Part shown: positions 14,096 to 19,677 of the stretch, piece after piece
How the letters are laid out: every line of letters begins with the position of its first letter
Numbering within the stretch: position 1 is the first letter of the stretch
Assembly: GCA_015061765.1 (NCBI GenBank)
Contig: SUVZ01000024.1
Location: 1-19,677 of the forward strand
DNA length: 19,677 nt
Direction: 5' to 3'
Origin: Lentisphaerota bacterium
Lineage (GTDB): Bacteria; Verrucomicrobiota; Kiritimatiellia; RFP12; UBA1067
Position numbers and translations under genes: made by a program
Notes under the pieces: generated by a model
What the model was told of the DNA's origin: nothing
The model's database searches: none
What the model saw: the letters and a program-made list of their open reading frames with translations, nothing else

Positions 14096-15331
14096 GTGAA
14101 ATTTCGAGTGTCTGTCGTGATACCATCGCTGAATAGGGCGCAATACATTGAAGAGTGTATTGATTCGGCCCGGAATCAGACTCTTCGCGATATTGAAATC
14201 ATCTGTGTCGATGCAGGTTCTACGGACGGGACGGCGCAGATCATCGAACGGAAGATGGCGGATGATCCAAGGATCCGTCTGATACGAAGCGAAAAGAAAA
14301 GTTACGGACATCAGGTGAACATCGGATTTTCCGCGGCGCGTGGGGAATATGTCGCAATTCTCGAGTCAGATGATGTCATAGACAGTGACATGTACCGATC
14401 CCTTGTCGGGATTGCGGATTCCACACGAGTAGATTTTGTGAAGGCTGACTTTTGCCGTTTTTGTGAAAAGGGCGGAAAGATCGTGGAGTCGCGAGATGCC
14501 ATAGCCAGACCCGGCATGTATGGTCAGGTTCTGGATGTCGCCATCCATAGGCAGGAGGTTTTCAGATTCGTCAAACTATATACATGGAGCGGCATATACA
14601 GATTGTCGTTTATCAGAAAGTACGGGATATGCCACAATGAAACTCCGGGCGCATCCTATCAGGACAATGGTTTTTGGATGTTGACAACGGCATTTGCCAA
14701 TACAATCTACCTCTACAAACCGGAACGTCCGTTCTATAAACTTCGTCGGGACAATCCACAGTCGTCATTCTACAGCAAAGGTAAGGTCTGGTGCATCAGG
14801 GATGAATATGATTTTGTGGACTCTTTTCTGGAAAAGTATCCTGATGTCAAGCAGACTGTATCGATTTGGTGCTGGTGGGCGAGAATCGGCGCATATGCAT
14901 TCACATATCGCAGGATCGCACCAAAATATAGGGCAGAGTTTGCTAGACACTTTCAGGAGATTCTGATTGCGGCCGGCGAAAATATCAAGCGCGAGCATTA
15001 CGGTGCGGAGACGTGGAATCTTATTTCTGCGATTCGCACGGATCCCAGTGATGAAAATCCGGAATTGATCCGGATTATGCGCGATAACCGCACGGCATCT
15101 TTGCTGCTTCGGATAAAGTGGTGCTATCAGGATAACGGACTGTTCTACACCATTCGCCATATTCTGCTGTATCCATTTGCCGTGTTTGCTCGTCGCAAAA
15201 CTTCAACGAATGATAATAGTAAAGATGTCCAGGTTCGTGCTCCGGACGAAGCTTTGCGTGGTGTCGTTGTCGAGTCGAAGGTTCAATTCATTGGAGCCGG
15301 ATCGCCTGTTCCGGCAGAAAGGAGCTTCTAA
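14096..15331 (+). CDS. GT2 family glycosyltransferase
   Basis: This 411-residue protein (from GTG 14096; GTG 14075 would add seven residues) has a GT-A core: SVVIPSLN near residue 5, then VDAGSTDGT, a YGHQVN segment and the acidic E90-S-D-D93. It shares GASYQDNGF and the following RRDNPQSS segment with the first domain of the enzyme at 7764 (GASFQDTGF, RTDNPASS), so the two are paralogues. Near the C-terminus, C-Y-Q-D346-N-G348-LFYT-IRHIL matches the ENG-FWYT motif of the enzyme at 10108. A polar tail of about 50 residues follows. It probably adds a sugar to the surface glycan built by this locus. It follows ATPase 2 directly and precedes the fusion enzyme at 15335 by 3 bp, as in an operon. 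Specificity is not readable. Confidence 0.87.
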   Translation: MKFRVSVVIPSLNRAQYIEECIDSARNQTLRDIEIICVDAGSTDGTAQIIERKMADDPRIRLIRSEKKSYGHQVNIGFSAARGEYVAILESDDVIDSDMYRSLVGIADSTRVDFVKADFCRFCEKGGKIVESRDAIARPGMYGQVLDVAIHRQEVFRFVKLYTWSGIYRLSFIRKYGICHNETPGASYQDNGFWMLTTAFANTIYLYKPERPFYKLRRDNPQSSFYSKGKVWCIRDEYDFVDSFLEKYPDVKQTVSIWCWWARIGAYAFTYRRIAPKYRAEFARHFQEILIAAGENIKREHYGAETWNLISAIRTDPSDENPELIRIMRDNRTASLLLRIKWCYQDNGLFYTIRHILLYPFAVFARRKTSTNDNSKDVQVRAPDEALRGVVVESKVQFIGAGSPVPAERSF

Positions 15332-15334
15332 AGC

Positions 15335-17584
15335 ATGCCGCGAATATCCATTGTCGTTCCTGTACATAATGTAGAGAAGTATCTGTGTGAATGTCTCGAC
15401 AGTCTAGTGGCGCAGTCCCTGAAAGATATTGAAATCATTTGCATTGACGACGGTTCCACAGATTCTTCATTTTCAATCCTTGAAGAATATGCTGCCCAAG
15501 ATGGTAGGATAGTTCTTCTGCGTCAGCCGAATCGCGGCTATGGCGCGGCGGTAAACGTTGGGTTGGACCGGGCGACGGGAGCATGGATCGGAATAGTCGA
15601 ACCCGATGATTTTGTGGCGCCTTCGATGTTCGAAAAGCTGTTGGAAGTTGCTTTAGAACATCCAGAAGTGGATGTGGTAAAGGGGTCCTATTGGGAACTG
15701 TACGATTTTCAGGAAGTGAAGCTTGAACGGCCTGTTAAGGGACTCAAATTGGATTCTGGTACGGTTTTTACGGCGTCTGAAAAGCCTGAGATACTTGGGA
15801 TGCATCCTTCAGTCTGGAGTTGCATCTACCGGCGGACGTTTCTTTCTGAATACAATTGCAGAATGAAGGAGGCTCCAGGTGCAGGATGGGTCGACAATCC
15901 GTTTATGATTGAGACGCTGTGTCAGGCCAGGGCGATAGCATGGCTTAATGAACCTGTCTACCATTATCGACAATACCATATAGATTCTGCTTCGAGGCTG
16001 AACGACCCGCTCATTCCACTGGATCGACTGCGGGAGATGTTTGATTTTCTGGACGCAAAGGAAATTTACGATTCCGGCATAAGGGAAATGCTTTGCAGAA
16101 GGATGATGTGCTACCTTAGAATGTGCAAGAGGCGGAATCTATTCCGTATCGTTCATGTCAAAAGAGTGCTCCATCTTTTATGGAGAGCCGGATGGCGATT
16201 CTGGTGGGCGAATGCAAGGACTGGATTTGCGAAATTCCGAAAATCCTTGAGCGCGTCGATTTCAGGAATTAGGGCGAAACTTCGGACAATGCGGACGCAC
16301 AAGTTGACGGATATAAAAGAAAAAGTGTGTTCTAGACTGTCCAAAGTGCGGCGTAAAATGATGAGGCGCGTTTTGCATCATGACGAGCCGTCTTTCAGGT
16401 TGCCGCCAAAAACCGGACCTCGCATTATGTTCGTGGCGTCCGACAACAACCGCACCTCAGGCGCTTTCATAAGCATGACAGTCTTGGCGAGGCTCCTGCG
16501 CGAACGCCACGGTTTCGATGTGTTCGTAATCGTGCCGATGGACGGCCATGGAACGAAGCTTCTGGAGTCGTCGTCAATCCCATACACAATGGTGGAATCG
16601 TACGATTGGGTCGTTCCGCTTACCTTTGATGTCACGAAGGCCGTCCCGGAGATACTCAGGAGGATGAATCGAAACGAGACGGCAACTGTGCGGATCAAAA
16701 AGATCATAAAGGATTGCGATGTCGATATTGTGCATGTTAATACGACATATTCTTATGTCGGGGCTAAGGCGGCTCTTGCGTGCGGTACACGTCTGGTATG
16801 GCATTTGAGGGAGTTTCTGGAAGAGGATCAGGGCAATACGCTTTGGGACAGAGAGCGCGGAAACCGGTTGATAGGCAAGGCTGACAGGATTGTCGCCATA
16901 TCGGACTCCCTGAAGCGGAAATATGAGAATGTGTTCTATCCTTCGCGTCTGGTGCGGATCTTTAACGGCATAGACGCAACGCGCTTCGGCGCAACAGAGA
17001 GGTCGATACTTTCTGGCGAGGTCCCCGTATTCATCATGGTTGGCAGCTTTGAAAGATACAAGGGGCAGATTGATTTCGCCCGCGCGTGCGCAGAGTTGAA
17101 CAGGAGAGGTGCGCATCGCAATTTCAAGGTGTGGTTTGTGGGGACGGGAAGAGCAGACGTCCGGGAAGAATGCGAACGGATTCTTAACGAGGCTGGGCTT
17201 AAGGATCGCGTTTCGTATTTCGGGTATCAATTGAACGTGCAGGAGTTTTTCAGTAAGGCCGACGTGGCGTTTACTTGTTCCAGGCACGAAGCTTTCGGCC
17301 GCATTACGGTAGAGGCCATGATGTCGGGGTGTCTCGCGGTCGGGGCAAATTGCGCCGGCACTGCGGAATTGATACGAAATGGAGAGACCGGCCTGCTCTT
17401 TGACTACAGGCCGGGCGAATGGGATGATCTGCTTCAGAAAATGGAGATCGCGCTTTCTGCGCCAGAAGCGTCGCGCCGCATGGCCGCGGCTGGCCGGACT
17501 GACATGCTTACACGCATGGCTGCAGACCGGAATGCGGACGAAGTGGCTTCGCTGTACGGAGAAATCATGTCCGAAGGAAATTGA
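15335..17584 (+). CDS. Bifunctional GT2-GT4 glycosyltransferase fusion
   Basis: This 749-residue protein joins two unrelated glycosyltransferase folds. The N-terminal GT2 domain (about 1-250) has ISIVVPVHN, IDDGSTDSS, a YGAAVN segment and E89-P-D-D92. A linker of about 100 residues (260-360) is strongly basic and aromatic, and could lie on the inner membrane surface. The C-terminal GT4 (GT-B fold) domain starts near RIMFVASDNN (363). It continues through a VGSFERYKGQ donor-domain strand and includes the EX7E motif of retaining enzymes, E652-AFGRITV-E660, followed by NGETGLLFDY. One inverting and one retaining transfer in a single protein suggests two successive sugars. AAAGGAG (15318-15324) lies 10 nt before the ATG, and the gene starts 3 bp after the previous stop, consistent with an operon. 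Confidence 0.9.
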   Translation: MPRISIVVPVHNVEKYLCECLDSLVAQSLKDIEIICIDDGSTDSSFSILEEYAAQDGRIVLLRQPNRGYGAAVNVGLDRATGAWIGIVEPDDFVAPSMFEKLLEVALEHPEVDVVKGSYWELYDFQEVKLERPVKGLKLDSGTVFTASEKPEILGMHPSVWSCIYRRTFLSEYNCRMKEAPGAGWVDNPFMIETLCQARAIAWLNEPVYHYRQYHIDSASRLNDPLIPLDRLREMFDFLDAKEIYDSGIREMLCRRMMCYLRMCKRRNLFRIVHVKRVLHLLWRAGWRFWWANARTGFAKFRKSLSASISGIRAKLRTMRTHKLTDIKEKVCSRLSKVRRKMMRRVLHHDEPSFRLPPKTGPRIMFVASDNNRTSGAFISMTVLARLLRERHGFDVFVIVPMDGHGTKLLESSSIPYTMVESYDWVVPLTFDVTKAVPEILRRMNRNETATVRIKKIIKDCDVDIVHVNTTYSYVGAKAALACGTRLVWHLREFLEEDQGNTLWDRERGNRLIGKADRIVAISDSLKRKYENVFYPSRLVRIFNGIDATRFGATERSILSGEVPVFIMVGSFERYKGQIDFARACAELNRRGAHRNFKVWFVGTGRADVREECERILNEAGLKDRVSYFGYQLNVQEFFSKADVAFTCSRHEAFGRITVEAMMSGCLAVGANCAGTAELIRNGETGLLFDYRPGEWDDLLQKMEIALSAPEASRRMAAAGRTDMLTRMAADRNADEVASLYGEIMSEGN

Positions 17585-17613
17585 GAAACCGTGTCCGTCA
17601 TCCTATTTTGGAA

Positions 17614-18501
17614 ATGAAATCTGTCTGTGTCGTCATTGTCACGTGGAATCGTCTTGAAATGCTTAAGGCGTGTGTCGCAGCGGCGAAGAAGAACGCTGCT
17701 GCGGCCGATATTCTTGTTGTCGACAACGCTTCTACTGACGGAACGGGCGAATGGTTGAGTGGGCAAGATGGGATTTCGATTTTATCCCTTCCTGAAAACA
17801 CTGGCGGCGCAGGCGGCTTTGCGGCCGGCATGAAATGGGCTTATGGGCACGGCTATGAGTGGATGTGGATCACGGACGATGATGTCGTCGCGCTTGAGGG
17901 GGCATTGGACGTCATAAGGGAAAATGAATGCCATGCGGATGTCATACAGGCCGCGAAATACGAGGCGGACGGAGACGAGTGTGTCTTTGAGGGGCTCCTA
18001 GATCCGGCTACCATGCGGCGGCGCAAAATTCGAACTTCCGACGTTCCCGCATGCGGCTTCATCCCTTGCAATGTGGCGACATTCGAAGGATTGTTCGTGA
18101 GCCGCCGGGCTGTCGAGGCTATAGGCTATCCTGACGCATCCTTCTTCTACGGGCTCGATGATCTGCTCTACGGCTACAGGGCGTCGGAGAGATTGCGTTT
18201 TGTTTTCGTGCCGCAGTTCGTATTGAAGAAACAGATCGACAAAAGCCGCGCCAATTTCCGCAATTTGCGTTTTTATTCCTCAACGCCGCAAAGCCGATAC
18301 TACCATGTGCGCAACTATTGGAAGGTGATGCGCCACATGCGCGCTTCCGGCAACGGCACGTGGCGCATGTATCTGACGTATGCCTACGAGGCCGTCAAGG
18401 CGATCGCAATAACATTGACCGTCGAATGGAATATCAAAGGGACAGCATTGGTGTTGAAAGGGATTGTGGATGGGATTAGAGACAGAGGAGGAAGGTCGTG
18501 A
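17614..18501 (+). CDS. GT2 glycosyltransferase, galactofuranosyl/rhamnosyltransferase-like
   Basis: This 295-residue protein has VCVVIVTWNR at the N-terminus, VDNASTDGTGEWL, then PENTGGAGGFAAGM and the metal-binding T-D88-D-D90-V. The N-x-GGAGGF signature and the tandem aspartates are characteristic of the GlfT/RfbF-like branch of GT2, which contains galactofuranosyl- and rhamnosyltransferases. Rhamnosyl transfer would fit the nearby rmlC gene, but this is inference. The start is uncertain: the frame is open back to a TTG at 17581 overlapping the previous stop, with AAGGA too close to it. I chose ATG 17614 because it places the GT2 core at the usual distance, although its Shine-Dalgarno is poor. 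The 3' end overlaps the next gene by four bases. Confidence 0.85.
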   Translation: MKSVCVVIVTWNRLEMLKACVAAAKKNAAAADILVVDNASTDGTGEWLSGQDGISILSLPENTGGAGGFAAGMKWAYGHGYEWMWITDDDVVALEGALDVIRENECHADVIQAAKYEADGDECVFEGLLDPATMRRRKIRTSDVPACGFIPCNVATFEGLFVSRRAVEAIGYPDASFFYGLDDLLYGYRASERLRFVFVPQFVLKKQIDKSRANFRNLRFYSSTPQSRYYHVRNYWKVMRHMRASGNGTWRMYLTYAYEAVKAIAITLTVEWNIKGTALVLKGIVDGIRDRGGRS

Positions 18502-19412
18502 GGATTGCGTATCTGGTAGATAAGAGATCGGTCGGCGGTGGAATGGAATATGTCCGGCGGCAAATCGCTGCGCATCCGAATGACGAGTGCCGTGTTTTCG
18601 AGGCTGACCGGGGCGAATGCACGGTGGCGGCGATGAATGCATGGGGTGCGGAAATCGTGCACGCAAACCATCTGAAGGCTCTTTTGCAGCTGTTCCGCAA
18701 TCCATTTGCCAGATTGGGCGGATATGTCGTCTTCACCGTCCACGGCATCCATCTCAGGAGATTTGATTTCCTTCCGAATACACCTGCAAACTTGGTGAAA
18801 CGTTGGGCTCGCCTTTCTCTTGAGCGATATCTGTATAAGAAATGCGACCGTATTGTCGCATTGACTGAAACGGACGCGGCGGATATTCACAGACTGTATG
18901 GACGGCATCTTCCCGTCGCAATAGAGCCGAATTCGATTGACCGCTCTACCTTGCGTTCTGCAGAAGGCCTGCGATATGGTGAAGGGCAATTCGCTTTTGT
19001 CTGTATTGCAAGATTCGAATTCCAGAAAGGACAGGATGTGCTTATCAAAGCGATCGCGCGTGTGCATGAGACGTTGCGCAGGTTGGAGAAGAAGACGCTA
19101 TTTATCGGCGGCGGACCGTTTTTGCGGCACATCAGGTGTCTGGCTGAAGAATTGGGAGTTTCCGATCTTGTTGAATTTGCCGGCGAGATTTATGACGCCG
19201 GAGTGTATATGACGTGCGGGCGCACTCTGATTGCGCCAAGCCGCTGGGAGGGGATGCCGTATCTTCTTCTGGAGGCAGTCGCGCGAGGTCGACGCATTAT
19301 CGCTTCCGATTGCCCGGGGAACCGTGACGTCCTGAAAGACTATTCGCTGTCAACCATGTTCCCGGTTGAAGATGTGTCCTCATTGGCGGAGCAGATGCAG
19401 AGTGCCGATTGA
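18498..19412 (+). CDS. GT4 family glycosyltransferase
   Basis: This 304-residue protein starts with GTG 18498 in a GTGA overlap with the previous stop, behind a strong GGAGGAAGG site. It begins MRIAYLVDKRSVGGGMEYV, the usual N-terminus of GT-B enzymes with a glycine-rich loop. It continues with VFTVHGIHLRRF, IVALTETDA and IEPNSID. The C-terminal domain has CIARFEFQKGQDVLIKA and the EX7E motif E251-GMPYLLL-E259. These are features of retaining GT4 transferases that use nucleotide-sugar donors. It is somewhat short for the family, stopping soon after FPVEDVSSLAEQM, where most members continue for a final helix. It is the last glycosyltransferase of the visible operon; a new promoter begins at its stop codon. 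Confidence 0.87.
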   Translation: MRIAYLVDKRSVGGGMEYVRRQIAAHPNDECRVFEADRGECTVAAMNAWGAEIVHANHLKALLQLFRNPFARLGGYVVFTVHGIHLRRFDFLPNTPANLVKRWARLSLERYLYKKCDRIVALTETDAADIHRLYGRHLPVAIEPNSIDRSTLRSAEGLRYGEGQFAFVCIARFEFQKGQDVLIKAIARVHETLRRLEKKTLFIGGGPFLRHIRCLAEELGVSDLVEFAGEIYDAGVYMTCGRTLIAPSRWEGMPYLLLEAVARGRRIIASDCPGNRDVLKDYSLSTMFPVEDVSSLAEQMQSAD

Positions 19413-19439
19413 ATCTTGATGCATCTATCGTGATATAAT
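19409..19439 (+). promoter_or_regulatory. Extended -10 promoter of rmlC, leaderless type
   Basis: TG-A-TATAAT (19431-19439) lies 8 nt before ATG 19448, with no Shine-Dalgarno. TTGAAT (19409-19414), which includes the stop codon of the preceding gene, is a possible -35 with a long 19-nt spacer. Confidence 0.6.
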
Positions 19440-19447
19440 ATGCGGCG

Positions 19448-19677
19448 ATGAAAATTGCAGATACAGACATTGAAGGAGTCAAGATCGTTGAGCCTGACGT
19501 GTTCGGCGATGCCCGGGGCTGGTTCGCTGAACAATACAGCGTTGAACGCTACAGGGCTGCTGGAATCGACGCGGATTTCGTGCAGGACAACGAGAGTTTT
19601 TCGTCGAAGGGCGTCGTGCGGGGTTTGCACTGGCAGGCCGGAAGTCATTGCCAGGCCAAGCTCGTGAGGGTTATCCA
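19448..19677 (+). CDS. rmlC: dTDP-4-dehydrorhamnose 3,5-epimerase, N-terminal part
   Basis: The gene is cut by the window end after 76 codons. It starts MKIADTDIEGVKIVEPDVFG and continues D-A-R-G-W-F-A-E, FVQDNESFSSKGVVRGLHWQ and QAKLVRVI, the signature order of RmlC/RfbC. This enzyme epimerises C3 and C5 of dTDP-4-keto-6-deoxyglucose, the third step of dTDP-L-rhamnose synthesis in the cytoplasm. R58, H61 and K71 correspond to the active-site Arg, catalytic His and Lys (R59, H62, K72 in the Salmonella enzyme). The rest of the cupin fold lies outside the window. It has its own leaderless-type promoter, separate from the glycosyltransferase operon, and is expected to be followed by other rml genes, which cannot be seen here. 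It supports rhamnose as a component of the encoded glycan. Confidence 0.92.
   Translation, partial: MKIADTDIEGVKIVEPDVFGDARGWFAEQYSVERYRAAGIDADFVQDNESFSSKGVVRGLHWQAGSHCQAKLVRVI

Noticed and set aside
1..19677. CRISPR array, tRNA, rRNA, insertion sequence or integrase.
   Set aside because: No regularly spaced repeats, tRNA-like cloverleaf, rRNA sequence, transposase or recombinase motifs were seen on reading; a dedicated search was not possible.

Overview
The window reads as a bacterial chromosome fragment from a Kiritimatiellota/Lentisphaerota-like (PVC group) organism. This is an inference from the gene types: a beta-helical protein with an autotransporter-type repeat but no barrel, a Tat-like metallophosphoesterase, and multi-copy AAA/PD-(D/E)XK and archaeal-type ATPase genes. 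No rRNA or marker gene fixes the lineage. All supported genes are on the + strand.

Layout: (1) 147-4343 holds a large beta-helix protein without a visible signal peptide, then a calcineurin-like phosphoesterase. (2) 4457-7629 holds two tandem paralogues of an AAA-ATPase-like + PD-(D/E)XK nuclease protein. They align with a constant 1613-bp offset and alternate near-identical and diverged blocks. (3) 7651-11286 holds a 38-codon ORF overlapping a double-GT2 glycosyltransferase that carries an in-frame G10 tract, then a single GT2 enzyme. (4) 11478-14078 holds two further ATPases of the archaeal-type AAA family (GPRRYGKS/APRRYGKT P-loops), with similar upstream elements. (5) 14096-19412 holds four glycosyltransferase genes: GT2, a GT2-GT4 fusion, a GlfT/RfbF-like GT2 and a GT4. 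(6) 19448 to the window end is the 5' part of rmlC (dTDP-rhamnose synthesis).

Together 7764-19677 looks like a surface polysaccharide (O-antigen or capsule type) assembly locus, with glycosyltransferases and a dTDP-rhamnose precursor gene. ATPase genes flank and interrupt it. Their role here is unknown; they may be cargo or defence-like genes that settled in a variable locus.

The most notable non-coding signal is a repeated promoter layout. Five genes (starts 4457, 6070, 11478, 12942, 19448) have an extended -10 box (TGnTATAAT or TGnTACAAT) ending only 7-10 nt before the ATG, with no Shine-Dalgarno sequence, which predicts leaderless or nearly leaderless mRNAs. Most of the remaining genes, mainly operon-internal ones, have clear Shine-Dalgarno sites. 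The second is the G10 tract, where loss or gain of one G would truncate a glycosyltransferase: an apparent phase-variation switch.
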